A stretch of DNA of 64,000 nucleotides, taken from contig JAIWZP010000001.1 in assembly GCA_025201375.1 (NCBI GenBank), positions 1,412,501-1,476,500 of the forward strand, read 5' to 3'. This document shows, piece after piece, positions 33,306 to 45,537 of the stretch. The position numbers and the translations under genes are program-made. The notes beneath the pieces were generated by a model. It was not told the DNA's origin. It saw only the letters and a program-made list of their open reading frames with translations, and searched no databases. Position 1 is the stretch's first letter; each line of letters starts with the position of its first letter. The stretch is from Gongronella butleri. Its lineage: Eukaryota > Mucoromycota > Mucoromycetes > Mucorales > Cunninghamellaceae.

Positions 33306-35556
33306 ATGGCCTCCAAAACCGTCGATTATCGCGTCTCTACCATTGTAGTGCTGTGCAAAGACTGCGGCGAGGATGTCGGGCTGTATCCAGGTACGTGTTT
33401 TGAGCGAAAAAGAAGCGCGTTTGACGTTGTCTCACGGCTTTTTTTTTTTAACAAAACCAATAAAAATAACTAGCGCGGCATCAGTGCAAGGGTTTTGTGC
33501 GTCCACCATTGCCTGCGCTGCCGCTGCTGATTGAGGATCCCGAGGCGGATGCGGCACGCGAGGCCATGGAAAAGGCATCATCGCCGCCCAAAGATGAATC
33601 GACGCTGGCAGCGTGGTCGTCGGCGCTGGGCCGTCTGACGGGCAAGACCACCGACGCGAAAAGCCATCAAGACACCAATGCGCCCGCGCCGCCACCAAAG
33701 ACGACCGATAAAAAGGACGAATTGGACGAAATGGACGATAATAGCTACTTGGACTATTATGCTGCGCTGCTCCCAGAGGCAAAAAAGCCGGCCCCTCTCG
33801 ACGGCAAAAAGCTGTGGGCTCGTGCCAAGCAGAATGATGCCTTGCAGCAGCTGGTGGACAAGGGTAAATATCAAAAAAAAGGCAAATTGACGCGTCTCTC
33901 ATCGCCCATTTCATTAGTCGACAAGCAAAAACAGCAGAATCAGCAAAATCAATCGAATCCGCAGAGTGCCACGACGCTATGGGGCAAACTGTTTACGGCC
34001 AAGCAGAAATTGCAAGAGCAAGGGCCAGGTAAAAATGAAAAAAAAAAAAGACAGAGAAATTAACCCTCTTTTTTTTATTTATTTTTTTTTAAGATTCGGA
34101 TGACTCTGATCTGGATGCGGAAACACCTGTTTCGCGGACATTGCGGCAATACCACGAGAACAAATACGGTCAGCTGCCTTCATGGTGGGCGGCATCCAAT
34201 GGTGGCAATCGTTCTGATGGGCTGGAAGACGAATCAATGGATCCTGCGATGGATTTGATGCATGACGATCGCAACGACAAGGTGTATCAGAATCTGCAAG
34301 AGCTCAAGCGCAAAAAGTCGCAGCGGCTCTGGGAGCAGGACCCGATGGACGAGATGTCAGCGCGCGAAAAGGAGCGTGCGGCGCTGCGCGACCAAGAGCG
34401 GCGGCAAGCATTGGAACAAAAGCAAGCAGAAGAAGAAGCGCAAAAGGAGCGTGAGCGCGTGGAGCGTGATGCGCTGCGCGAGCGCGGACGGCAGGCCCGT
34501 CTGCAGCGTGAGCGTGACGAGGAGGAGCGCCTCGATCGCGAGCGCACGGAGCGACTGGAGCGCGACCGTGTGGAGCAAGAGCGCAAGGCCAAGATGGAAC
34601 AGGACCGTCAGGAAGCCGCAGCCAAGCTTGAGCAACAGGCGGTAGAACGCGAGAAGGAGCAAGTGCGTGCCGCGGCCGCCGCGCGTCTGGCGCAGGAGCG
34701 CGTCGAGCAGCAAGAACGCGAAGAGCGTGAGCGACGCGCACGTCTCGACATGGAAGAGCGCCAAGAACGCGAGCGACGCGCGCGTGCCGATCAGCAAGAA
34801 CGCGAAGACCGCGAGCGACGAGCGCGTCAAGAGCAATTGGACCGCGAGCGCCAAGACAAGGAGCGCGAGCGCGTGCGCGAACGCGAGCGTGAACGCGTCG
34901 CTGCGGCCAACATGCGTGATGCTATGGCACGCGAGCGACGTGCCGCAGACAAGGACAAGGAAAACCGCCAATATATGGACAAGGACCGATATTGGAAGGA
35001 TCTGCCTCCCAAGAAGCACCATGTCGTTTACACCGCCAACGATGACTACCTGGACAAGGACATGCATAGTATTCAACGATCAAAAACGACGACGACACGC
35101 TCAGCAGAACGCATGTACACGGAAGACGAAGAGGAATCCGAATTGGTGCGCAGAGCCAATCGCCAAGGTCAGCGTCTCGAACGTATGCAGTCTGCCCGTC
35201 GCTTCATTGATCACCAAATCGACCCAATGGATCAAGCACCAAAACCAACCGCTTCGCGATCACGCGGAAATCGCATCGTCGATTTCGCAACAGACGCCGT
35301 CCAACACAAGGCAACAAAAGTCGCCATGAAAAAGCCCGTTCCCGTCACTCGTTCGCAAAGCGACCGTTATTTCCGCAAATATGTCCCCACAGAAAATACT
35401 GCCATGTCTGCAACAGAAATCACACCAAGCAACTACCATATGTTCATGAGCAGCAAGAACCAAAAGCCCGTCATCCCACCTTCGAGCCGCTCGCGCTCCC
35501 CACGCCCCAATCGTTACATTGACCCTGACAGACGCGACGGATTGAGCCAATTCTAG
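33306..35556 (+). CDS. Unrecognised protein: Cys/His motif, LPSWW motif, long charged helix
   Basis: Exons 33306-33390, 33474-33863, 33918-34028 and 34094-35556 give 682 residues. The N-terminus has C17-x2-C20 and H31-x-C33 in VLCKDCGEDVGLYPARHQC, followed by VRPPLPALP, a possible metal site. A second conserved-looking piece, SRTLRQYHENKYGQLPSWW (about 207-225), follows an acidic stretch. From about 295 to 480 the protein is an unbroken Arg/Glu-rich helix (RERER-type), coiled coil or single alpha-helix. The basic tail contains RSRSPRPNRYIDP. I do not recognise the family; the look is that of a fungal cytoskeletal or membrane-associated adaptor, but that is a guess. The third intron-exon junction rests on a 54-nt in-frame intron (33864-33917). 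AATAAA near 35586. Confidence 0.75.
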
Positions 35557-35839
35557 ATCCCCCATATCCCTTCCATCCAATTGTACAATAAAAATATGGA
35601 AAAAAAGTAAAAAAAAAAAAAAAAAAAAAAAGAGAAATAAACATGCGCATTGTGTCACGCCGCGGACCATCCTCAACCAACTCCGCGTGGAATCCATTGG
35701 ATGGTCGCGCATGACTTTTTTTGACCGTGGCGCGTGTCATTCCGTGTTCATTCTGCATGAATTGCCCAAATAAAGACCATTCATGCTCCACAATGACCCA
35801 TGGAGAGGGCTTGGCATGATTGAGGCTGTGGGTCGAAAA

Positions 35840-35847
35840 TATAAAAA
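35840..35847 (+). promoter_or_regulatory. TATA box of the 133-residue gene
   Basis: TATAAAAA, 53 bp before the start codon and followed by a T-tract next to the ATG. This is a strong, close TATA arrangement. Confidence 0.55.
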
Positions 35848-35899
35848 GGAAGGCTAGGAGGGTGAATTTCTTTTTTTTTGTTTTTCATCATCAGTGATC

Positions 35900-36301
35900 A
35901 TGTCTAACATTCGTGTCTACCCCGCAGAGAACAAGGAAAAGTACAAGCTTTCCGAGTCGGAGCGCCTTGGTTACGACCCTGCGTCGTTCACCATCCGCCT
36001 TGTCAAGCAGGATCAGGTGGATTACAAGGTCATCGGCGGCAAAGGATGGCCCGAGATCCTTGAGCCCGGCAGAAAATGTGTGACCAACAATGACCAGTCC
36101 GGTGCATCCATCCAGGTCTCGGGCGCAGCCTATTTTATTGACAATGTAAAATACATTGCTGTGCAAAACATCAAGGGCGCCATTCAATTTACAATCACGA
36201 CTCGCGAAAAAGAAATCTATCTGAATTTCGACAACGAGATCATCCAATTCAGAAACATGGCCGTCTGCGTGCCAACCAGTCTTTTGAATCAGGGTGTCTA
36301 G
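35900..36301 (+). CDS. Small intronless protein of unknown function (133 residues)
   Basis: A single exon starts MSNIRVYPAENKEKYKLS and ends SLLNQGV. It has no signal peptide or membrane segment. It alternates hydrophobic and polar residues (VKYIAVQNIKGAIQFTIT, EIYLNFDNEIIQF), suggesting a beta-rich soluble fold. I do not recognise it. A close TATA box, lack of introns among intron-rich neighbours, and an AATAAA near 36466 suggest an abundant short mRNA. Six codons upstream no alternative in-frame ATG is better; one at 35894 would add MI. Confidence 0.75.
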   Translation: MSNIRVYPAENKEKYKLSESERLGYDPASFTIRLVKQDQVDYKVIGGKGWPEILEPGRKCVTNNDQSGASIQVSGAAYFIDNVKYIAVQNIKGAIQFTITTREKEIYLNFDNEIIQFRNMAVCVPTSLLNQGV

Positions 36302-36769
36302 GACGCGTAAAAAAAAGAAAAGAAAAGAAAAGAAAAGGAAGAAATCCAATGTTGATTTATGACACTCTTGATTCAAATAGGCTGAGCACTTGTTCACGCA
36401 ATCTCATGTTGCAAAGAACAAAAGGAGACACGCTTTTCGCTCATCAAATGGCAACGATGTCCGAAATAAAGCCTTTTTTTAACATCTTGTCTCATTTTAC
36501 TGGACATTTCTAGAAAAAAATTAGTCGGCGCAAGGCATCCTCACGCATAGATGTTGCGGACCTTTGACGACTGTGTGTTGTGTAAGCGATCCGTGAGTTG
36601 ATGCACCTGAAAATCGCGATTGTCGCATTTTTGGCGTGCTTTGGTCTTTTGTCAATGAGTTGACGACCTACGAAGCCATCAGCACTTTTGAACATTGCGT
36701 TCCGTGTTTTCTCGTTCAAAAATAAGTCCATTCTCGGGCCACTCAACCACGGAATGACACGCAGTGGCG
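36302..36769. other. Intergenic
   Basis: Trailer of the 133-residue gene with an AAAAG run (36308-36337) and AATAAA. From about 36.55 kb it may already be R1 flank. No gene is seen. Confidence 0.5.
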
Positions 36770-37480
36770 ATTTTCAAAATCCACGGATTTGCCAAGGGGT
36801 CCAGTCGAGGATTGGCAAATGAAGAAATAAAAGTACCGGGATCGTCGCGCCTTTGAACCATATGGTAAGTACACTCTCATATCCGATAAAAATGCAATAA
36901 AAAGAAAGAATCCATTGACTAGTTTTGGCAAAAGACGCATATTAAGCGAAATTTTCAGCACAAGGCTATCTTGACGAAAATTGGCCGCAGCGCATTGTCC
37001 ATGGTATCATCAGAAAGAGCACGATCTGGCACACATGTGGCTATTGGTGATCGATGGAAAAAAACATGAGTTTCAAAGGAACGAGCGCGTGACGAATATT
37101 TGCGGGGCAACTACGACGCGTCGTGGTTCGCGTTACCTTGGTGGCACGCGCTCGTTGTACCGGTCAAAGTGATGGACCCAGAGTACAACTTCCTGGTGCA
37201 CGAGTTGGCGCGGCTAAAAGTCGCGTTTTGGACGCACCATGGCAATTTTAATTTATATCTTAAATTTCTCGTTGCTCGTCAATAAGCAGATGGACCCTAC
37301 TTTTTTTTTTGCCATTTTCCGTGGTTTGTCCATGCAATTTATCTTGAGCGTAAGTTTGGTGCCATTCTGAAGACCTCAATTTTCCATTTTCGTTTTTGAG
37401 CTAGAAACAGCCGATTTTTTTGACTTGCGCGTAACGCGTCCTGATCATTTACGACTGCTTAGTTTTTGCGTCCCAATCGG
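36770..37480 (+). repeat. Repeat family R1, copy b
   Basis: Carries 'gccaaggggtccagtcgag', 'tccattgactag', 'gacgaaaattggcc', 'agaaagagcacga', 'gtgatcgatgg' and 'ttgctcgtcaa', then a 'ccgtggtttgtccatgca' segment, all in the order of copy a. The 3' part ('gtttctggctgcg') also aligns. Confidence 0.8.
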
Positions 37481-38117
37481 GTTTCTGGCTGCGTATTTCA
37501 CATAGTACGTCCTTTTGGGACATTGACAACGTCTGGGTGACGAGTTGCAAGCTGATGTGGCGCTAAAAATCGATGACCTCTTTATGTCCGGCAGAAAAAC
37601 TTGGCCAAACGTTCCAAAAGATTGACAAAAGTGTTGGTTCTGGCGAAGCATGATTGTGCGCACGGATCGCGCGTCTATCTTGACTGATGTAGCTTGGACG
37701 AAGCAGCCAAAAATCAAACAAAAAGTGCACCAAACCGCAGCTTCTCGACAGCCGTCCAATCGATCTCGACCTTTCTTCCATTTTTTTTACGCAAACCCGA
37801 CCTTTCAAGATTGTCAATCGCGAGCTTGGCACATATCTGGTCAATTGAGCCACATTATCGAATCAAAATGGCAAAATAGCATGATTTTTTGGTTGGTTTT
37901 TACACTGTTCATCTGGTCCAAATAGGATCCTGATGGGCCAACCCATGCTCCAAATAAGCTTTTTTGATCTGCGGGCACGTCAACGCGTGATTGGCTCCGT
38001 GCATTCTAGCCGGCGCCTGGAAAGTTGCGGGGTCTTGGGAAAAGGCAGGACAAAAAAGGGTTCTTTGACCTTCTTTTTCTCTTTCGCTCCTCTCTTTTCT
38101 CTTCTCACAAGTCAAGC
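37481..38117. other. Intergenic before SND3
   Basis: Short domain-free ORFs. The last 80 bases are a pyrimidine-rich leader directly before the SND3 start. Confidence 0.5.
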
Positions 38118-38626
38118 ATGCCATCCATCAGCCGCGTCCTGAACCACCCCTTGTTCAATATTGCCTTTTTCTTGGCCATTCGTCAAATTACCAAGTATTT
38201 CCACTTGGAGCAGCCCAGCTACCTGGTTGGCTTCCGCGTCTTGTACTATGGCGCCCAGCTCCTCATTGTCTTGCTGAATCTATACCTCATCAGCATCGTC
38301 AACAAGAAAAATGGTAAGCAATGAGACATGGGCATGACTCAATTGGGGGCGAGGAACGGATTGCGCGTGGTGGGGTTAGTAAGAATTGCCACGGCGCAAC
38401 GCAGTGCCTGCAGGCGCAATACATGCACGCATTCGAAAGAAAAAAAATGTAACGCGGCGATATTGACCCACTTTTTTTTTTTGAACATGTGCAGACCAAA
38501 CGTTGCTCAAGTACGTGGAGCCATCGAGGCCTGGATGGGATGGTGTGGATACCAAGGAGAAGCTGGTGGTGATCACCTATGCTGGTAAGTTGCAATTGCA
38601 TCTTGTTGCGCGGCCTGTCGCTCAAT

Positions 38627-38662
<36 letters not shown>

Positions 38663-38971
38663 CTAGACTATGACAAGCAGGAGGTGTACAAGGCGATGAA
38701 GCAATCTGCGATTGGCATTGCGATGGTGACGTTCCTGCACTTCAAGTTTGGGTACATCCAGCCGTTGATCATGCAGGCGATTCTCGGATTCAAGGCGTTC
38801 TTTATGACCAAGGAGGCAAAGATTCATCTTTTCAACCAGCCTACCACCAGCGGCGAACTGAAGCGCCCCTTCCGTGCCGAGGCCCCCATGGGCATGAGCC
38901 AAATGTACCCGCAGCCAAAGACTGACAAGGCTTCTATCAAAAAGGCCGAGCGCGCCATGAAGGCCGACTAA
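38118..38971 (+). CDS. SND3: PHO88/SND3 family ER membrane protein
   Basis: Exons 38118-38313, 38495-38584 and 38667-38971 give 196 residues (yeast Pho88 188). The start NHPLFNIAFFLAIRQITKYFHLE and the middle NKKNDQTLLKYVEP match the family, as do VITYADYDKQEVYKAM and the C-terminal EAKIHLFNQPTTSGELKRPF. There are two membrane segments near the N-terminus and one in the middle. Snd3 works with Snd2 and the Sec61 channel in SRP-independent targeting of membrane proteins to the ER. AATAAA lies near 39024. The intron before exon 3 contains a run of about 30 T, one of the longest in the window. Confidence 0.93.
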
Positions 38972-40799
38972 ATTACTTTCCCCTGCCACTCTCTTGGATA
39001 CGCTGCTGTTTATTCGCCTAATTAAATAAAAAATAGAGATCAAAAACTCAATGACAGAAGGGTGGCGATACAAAAGTACAGCGCGTGTATGAGCCACGGC
39101 CCCTTATGTGACACTGTAGGTACTGGAAAAAGTGCACTTTTTGTTTCATAATAATGCTAATTCTGTGATCCTCCATCTGTTGTCAACTTTGATGGTGGCC
39201 CTTTTGTAAGCGTGAATAAGCGTGTCTCGTCACTTTTTTGAAAATACTCAGAGAGCAACCGCCCGGGCAATATAGAAAAACACCATTTTCAACCGTTTCG
39301 ATGAGATTTTACACACAAATATTATGTCTGTCTGGTGTTTGATCTGCCGATTTTGTAAGCTCAACGGTCAGAAATACGCGCGCTACGTAAGTATCATTTC
39401 AATGCCTACACATTACTTGTATAAAAAAAGTACACATACGTTTTTGAAAACGAAAAAAGACGCGTTTTCCGGACTTTACCGGCCTGTTGTACCTCCAGAA
39501 ATTTTTTTACAGCCTACTCACCCGCCATTGAAAATGCGTCACGGCTTAAAGTATGGTCATGTGCTCAAGACGGACCCGCCCGATTTTTTTGGACTCGAAA
39601 ATGTCAAAAACTCCTATTTGTACTATTTTGTATTCATCTGTCCACCTGTATGGTCGACCCCGCTCAAAAAAAATATATGATACTGTAGCTGCATCGAAAT
39701 GCCTACGTACCTATGATTTTCTGATTTCTGTTCATAAATCGAGAATTGGACAACTGCATTTTGACTTTGATATCCTGCTGAGCGCCCAGGAATGCACTGA
39801 GAATTTCTGAGATGAATTACATAACGCCATGCCCCTGGATGTAAAATTTGATTTGGAATCGAATGGTGTTACTTTCGGGCCTCGCTCGTTTAGTACTGTA
39901 ATGTAAAATCACTTGATAAGTGTTGCGCTTTTTTGACGCCGCCCAAGGCTACTGTAAAATCGCGTAAAATCGCGTAAAGTGCGGTTACAGTATCTCGAAA
40001 TTTTATAAAGTTTACGGACACCGTTTGAGAACTTTACAGTATTCGATTCTAAATCAAATTTTATCAACACTGTACAGTATCATACATCGGCAGCGCGAAA
40101 CAGAATTATGAATTGAACGATTGTTGAAGAACTAGTATAGTTGTACTGTATTAGAGCAAACTGAAGACATGACGAAATCGGCGCAAATCGCTAAGCGCTC
40201 AAAATAATCCAGCAAATATCTGACATGCATTTCGGTCTTCACTATGCGATTTAAAACCATCAATTACCCCTGGAACGTCTGTCAAAGCATTACAAATGCA
40301 AAGGTGCACTCAAAGAGCTAATGTGATTGCCCAGAGCCCAGTTCTCGATTTACAGTATGAAGATATGAACAGAAAATTCTAGCTACGGTAGGGGCACTGG
40401 CCCCTCAGGCACCGCGCACCGGCAACCCTTGCCGACATTGCCAACGTCGTCCCTGGTGGGCGCCCGGACATCGTTGCCGAGAATTCTTATCATAGAGCAA
40501 CGAGGCTCTCGAACTGAATGCAGTACGCGGGCGCGCGGCGCGAATCATGGGCGCACCACTCATCATCAGGTGCAGATTGATCAAGTCAACGGTGGTGTCA
40601 TCAATAGTACCAATGGCTGGTGACGCCAAGCAACAACAATGCGCCCGAGCCCATGGCTGTCGAGTGTTGTTGTCGACCTCATTCACAACATGTAAGCAGA
40701 AAAAATAACACAAAAAGGAGAAATATCATAGAAAATGAATTTACTGTTTGTGCAATTCGCAAGCAAGCAAATGACAGATTTCTTCACAACCCAGTAGTA
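38972..40799. repeat. TA-footprint island 2 with partial R3 (about 39.48-39.70 kb)
   Basis: After the SND3 trailer the sequence becomes rich in TACTGTA and TACAGTA (for example near 39680, 39895, 39951, 40035, 40071, 40143). A diverged R3 fragment holds 'cgcccgatttttttggac' and 'ctatttgtactattttg'. In that fragment TA-TA-TGA-TA-CTG-TA (39674-39687) stands where other copies have one TA. No gene is recognised. Confidence 0.65.
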
Positions 40800-41300
40800 T
40801 TGATCGAGACGGACGCGCCCGAGGCCCGATTACTGTATTTTTGGCCTCGAAGATGCCAAAAACGAAAAACCTCATACTGTATTTATAGTAAATTTTGCAT
40901 TTATCTCGCCAGTGGCATGGTCGAACCCGCTCAAAAATAGCTACATCGCATTCAGCATAAAATTTGCAACAAAAAAGCTTAAACCCCCAAAGCGCTACGA
41001 CCACTTTTGAAAAATTCAGGGGTCACTCAGGGGTCACACATTTCAATCTCAGAAAATGCCAAATTTGGGAAATTTCGAACTCCGAGTGATCAATGCATCC
41101 CAAACAGGTAGCTCCGACAATTTGCTATTGACACACAAAATGGCGGATCGCGTGATCGCCCCACCTTAAGAAAAAAAGTCCAAAGAGTGACGCATGAACG
41201 ACGATCGACTGGCAAAATTGCCTACTTTGGTGCGATTTTTTTGCAACAAATTTAGGTTTGACACTTCCAAATTAAGGTGCGTGGATTGCATGGAATTTTT
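40800..41300 (+). repeat. Repeat family R3, full copy
   Basis: Same landmarks as copy a ('gcaacaaaaaagcttaaa', 'cccaaagcgctacgaccac', 'ggaaatttcgaactccg', 'agagtgacgcatgaa'), with two rather than three copies of the 11-bp unit. TACTGTA-type additions lie near 40831 and 40872. Confidence 0.85.
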
Positions 41301-42180
41301 TTTAATTTTTAATTTATTTTTTATTTTGCACATTTTTGTGCGCTGATGATTGAGTGGGCTGCAGGCTGGTGAAATGAGTACCAATGCGAAAAGTTACAGT
41401 ATAACCCAAGCGAGCGCACTGCAAGTCATCCCATATTCCCATTAGATGATTTTCCCCTTGTTTGTTACGTAGTAAAACTGGAATAAAAATTACAAGTTTA
41501 TTAGATGTTGTCGAGCAAATACTGTAGCAATCACCAATCAGCGATTTTGATGAAAAAGCGAAGTTTCTGTCTGCGAGTTTTAGCCATCCATCGTTGAAAC
41601 TACAAGTCTCATTCTACAGTATACGTAGAGATGCAAGAGGTGCGTTCGACACGTTAAAAGCGCCGCCGTGTGTTGTCTACAGTAATCCATTGCCAAGAAC
41701 ATCGAGGTTGAAATTTTTTGAAATGTTTGAACGGTTTTCACCAGCGTACAAATATCACTCATCGGGCAAAGCCGCAAAGCCGCAAAGGCAAACGGCAAAC
41801 AAACATTCCAGAAATGATGTCCGAGCCTGTCCGGTTCGAGCAGTGCAAGTTTTATTATTATGGCGATCGAAGAAGAATTTGACCAAGACATTGTTACAGT
41901 ATACTGTAATTGTGAGAATGTCGATACGTATTTTGGATTCATCATTTCATCTGCATAATGATCCAGTCGACCTCTGGCTTTTACAGAATCATAATGATTC
42001 ATTGAAAAGAAAAAGTCATGCTGGCAAAGGTTTGAAGTTGCTCGAACCATTTATATTTGTGGTGGACCGCATTAAGTTTGTGGAAATTAGTGAAATTGGC
42101 TATTATTGCCTTGACAACGGCTCAACTGAGCTCTGGTTTTTGCGTTTTTTCTGAAAAGAGAGGCCACGAAATATCATACA
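41301..42180 (+). repeat. Repeat family R4, copy b
   Basis: Continues directly from R3. Shares 'gcaagtcatcccat', 'tagccatccatcgttgaa', 'aaatgtttga', 'catcgggcaa', 'gattcatc...tctgca' and 'gaccc/gacctctgg' with the copies at 60.2-61.3 and 63.5-63.96 kb. A 186-residue ORF here is accidental. TACAGTA (41395-41401) and TA-CAG-TA-TA-CG-TA (41615-41627) are additions relative to other copies. Confidence 0.75.
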
Positions 42181-42888
42181 GTAAGCAAATGCCAAAGTTT
42201 GGTGACGATTTAACCACGAACAAGTCGTGACTGAGTCCTTTTTCCCTTTTTTCACGCATTCTCGACTATAAGTACACGTCAGAAGCATGCCGGACTGCTT
42301 TTAGTTGACAGCTGCAAGATTTATGTCTAACTCATGACGTCATAACACTCTGTCTTGAAAGGTACATGGATGATCAAATGTCGTGCACACCAGCTTGACG
42401 CGATTTTGAATGCCCAAAGGGCATTTTCAGCCATCAAAATAGTGGACAGCAGAGAAAAAAAAAAGGCACTCGCGCGTGTCGCGCGGCAAACGGGGGGTCA
42501 TTTACCCACCCAGAAGATTGAGTTTGGCGAGCCATCCATGAATTGGGGATTTTATGGTTTCTTGTTTAATACACGAATCTAAAATGCGACTCCTCCGTTT
42601 TTTTTTTCGTTTCCACGTTGCAAAGGCCATCATCATGCGCATGTTCGTGCCTTGTATCTTGAGTCAAAATACGAAATCAAGGCCGTGACATTGTCGTTTG
42701 ACGTGCTGAGCACGCGATTCTTTTTTTTTTTTTTTTTTACAGGTACGCAATGCATGGCGTTGTTTCAGCCGTGGGCGCGAAATTTGGTTTGGGGGAGGGC
42801 GACGGGGCTTCAAAGTTTTAAGCTTTCTCCTTTTTTTTTGCTGTTTTTGTCCGCAACGTTCCTTGACTTATTCCTGTTTTGCCTCCCG

Positions 42889-42920
<32 letters not shown>

Positions 42921-42973
42921 TCTCTCTCTCTCTTCTCTCTCGTGCCTTTTACATCTTTTTATTGCTTGCTAGC
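42181..42973. other. Intergenic with (CT)n tract before the arrestin gene
   Basis: Contains a T-run (42720-42738) and a (CT)n microsatellite (about 42889-42940) ending 30 bp before the arrestin start codon. There is no recognisable gene. Confidence 0.55.
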
Positions 42974-45537
42974 ATGGCCATCTTTACGGATGGTGCGTTC
43001 CGGTCCGTGTCGATTGAGCCGTTTAACCGTGTTCTCGAGTTTCTCGGGCCCATCAATCTTGCGCATCCGAATTCGCCGCTAAAGCTAAAGGGCGATGTGC
43101 GTCTGGACGTTGCCAAGGCGGTCAAGGTGCATAAAATGACGCTAAAGTTCGAGGGGTGGACACACGCGGTGCACCACAGCTCCATTGAAAAGGTGGACTT
43201 GGAATGCGTGATTGCGCCCGAGCAAAAGACGACATTGCTGCCGACGACAACGTCGCTCGCGGCGGGGCAGGTGATTTTGCCCTGGGAGCTTGAAATCCCC
43301 AACATCTACCCATGCTCGGTGATGATCAAGCGCCTGATGATCCAATACCGGCTGGAGGTCAAGATCAAGCTGCGCTACAAGACGCTTCGCGTGCGCGCGG
43401 ACCAACCGATCATCATCAAGCGGCATTTGCTGCCGAGCGTGTACCTTGCGCCTGCCGTGCCCCCAAAAACACACACAAACACCATCAGCACAAAGTTCCA
43501 CTATGAAATCGACTGTCCTCGTGTTGTCTGTGTTACCCAGGGCGACTTTCCCATCTCCATTAAGCTCGTGTCTATTGGTAGTCAGAAGCGTGTCCTGAGC
43601 ATACGCACGCAAATCATCCAATTCGAACTCTACCGGTAAAAAAAAAAAAAAAAAAAAAAAAATAGTGCGTTTGCCATGTGATTGTTCACTCCCCAGCCTA
43701 ATTTCTTTTTTTTTTTTTAATTTATTTCAGGTGCAGCGTTAGCAAGACGGACACGGATGTGACCAAGGGCGAGTGGGCATTGACACAGCACCATCACCAG
43801 GAGCAGCACCAGTCTTCTCAGGCGAATGGTGGCCGATCCAATGCATTGAGTGCGCGATTCATCAAACGAACGCCGCCGGCGTTGATCCACGCGTTGGACG
43901 AGTCCGAGACGATTTCTGCGCATCAGCGCGTGCTTTTGCGGCACCGGCTGCACGACTATTTGATTTTGGATTTAAAATCGCCATTGGCGACAATTTACCA
44001 TCAATTGGAGATCACGCTGCAATTTGGGTCGAAATTCGAAGACATTCGCGCGCGCCTTCCGGTCAGCCTGATTTCTGCGGCGCATGGGCTGGTAGTGCCT
44101 CCTACCGCGGCGTCTTCGGGAAGCAGTGCCTCCACGACGACGACTGGGAGTGCGACGGCGGTGCCTGCGATGCCGTTGTATCCATTTGAGCAGCTGCCGG
44201 ACAGCATTACGCCATTGTGTGTGACGGACGAGAGCTATTTGGATATGCATGGCACTACGACGATCCTTACAACGACAAACATGGACACGGCCACGGCGCC
44301 GCCCTTGTCACCACGGCCACCATCGTCGCGCTATAGCAACAATAGCAATAGCAACACCACGTCGTCGACGGCCACCACCACCACGGGGCCCTCTTCCAGC
44401 CAAGATGATGACGCGCTCCACCACCCCATGTTGACGGCGGCAGCCGCGGCAGCCACGGCGTCCCGATCCTTTGTGTCCTCGCGCCGACCGGTACACCACC
44501 ATGAGCGACCCCAATCGTCGGCATCATACACCTCGCGCACCATTGACGAGTCTGATCTGCTCGCACCTGCGCCTGCACGGCCACGACGCGCGTCATCTGC
44601 GTCGACACGCGTCCAGGACGACTGTTTGAGTTATGAAGAGTCGACCACCAGCAGCGGCAGTGGCAGTGGGAGCGGCAGCGGCAACTACATGTCTTTCAAC
44701 CCCAATCTCCAACCCGATCATAGCTTTGTCGACGCGTCCTCGCTGGCTTCACGCCCAATGTCGCCCACATTTGCAACAGCGCCCAATTTGCCGTCATCCA
44801 CAAACCTACAACCACAAGCTGCCACGGGTGCATTGCCGGAAGAATCGTTTTTGCCATCTTCCGCGAGCGTTTTTTCGACGGACGATTTGCAATCGCTTTC
44901 ATCGTCGGTGCATCACCCATGGCACAGATACGCCGCGGCCATGCAATACGCGCAGGGCTACGTCAATCATGGCCAAGCAGATGCCGCCCATCAGCAAGTT
45001 TTGCGCCGTAGAATGTCCGGGCTGTCCGTGGCCCAATCGTCCATTGTTGACCCGGACGATTATATTTTGGAACTCATTGACAATCTGCAGGCCGACCACG
45101 AATTCCAAGAGGGCCACGCACGTGCGCTCGAGGACCATTATAAGCACGCTGATTTGCCGCCCTTGCCTCCGTCTCTCCCCGTCAAGCCCGTCAAACAGCC
45201 GTTGCCGCCCACAAACACCTACAATCGCCGCCAAACACCCACCCCCACGCCCACTACCAATCCAATTGATACCATCCTTGCCCCAACCTCATCACGACGC
45301 TTGCTACCCGACGACATTGTTCTCGCCGCAGCCACCATCGACGACATGCATCTGTCCGATGACGACGATGACACTCAAACAGACACCCGGCCCAATCCAA
45401 CCTCCCTGTTGCCACCGCCTCCACCACGACGTCCATCTGCACACCAATTGCAACCGCCACAGCAACAGCATAATGACGAAAACGATGATGACGACGCCGT
45501 GTGCCTCTGTCCAAAGCACGGCGTGCCTATCCGATAG
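42974..45537 (+). CDS. Alpha-arrestin (ART-like) trafficking adaptor
   Basis: Two exons (42974-43635, 43731-45537) give 822 residues. Residues about 1-150 are an arrestin N-domain (FLGPINLAHPNSPLKLKGDVRL, HKMTLKFEGWTHAVHH, LPWELEIPN). About 165-345 are an arrestin C-domain (FHYEIDCPRVVCVTQGDFPISIKLV, LILDLKSPLATIYHQLEITLQFG, ARLPVSLI). The remaining half is a low-complexity Ser/Thr/Pro/His tail with Asp runs. In fungi such proteins recruit Rsp5-type ubiquitin ligases to plasma-membrane transporters, usually by PPxY motifs. I find no clear PPxY here, so the ligase contact is unproven. The intron begins with an A-run of about 26. Confidence 0.85.

Noticed and set aside
34357..35076. 239-codon minus-strand frame rich in Leu
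   Set aside because: Complement of the Arg/Glu-rich helix of the plus-strand gene; no independent support.
41594..42154. 186-codon ORF as a possible gene
   Set aside because: It lies in R4 repeat sequence and is not open in other copies.
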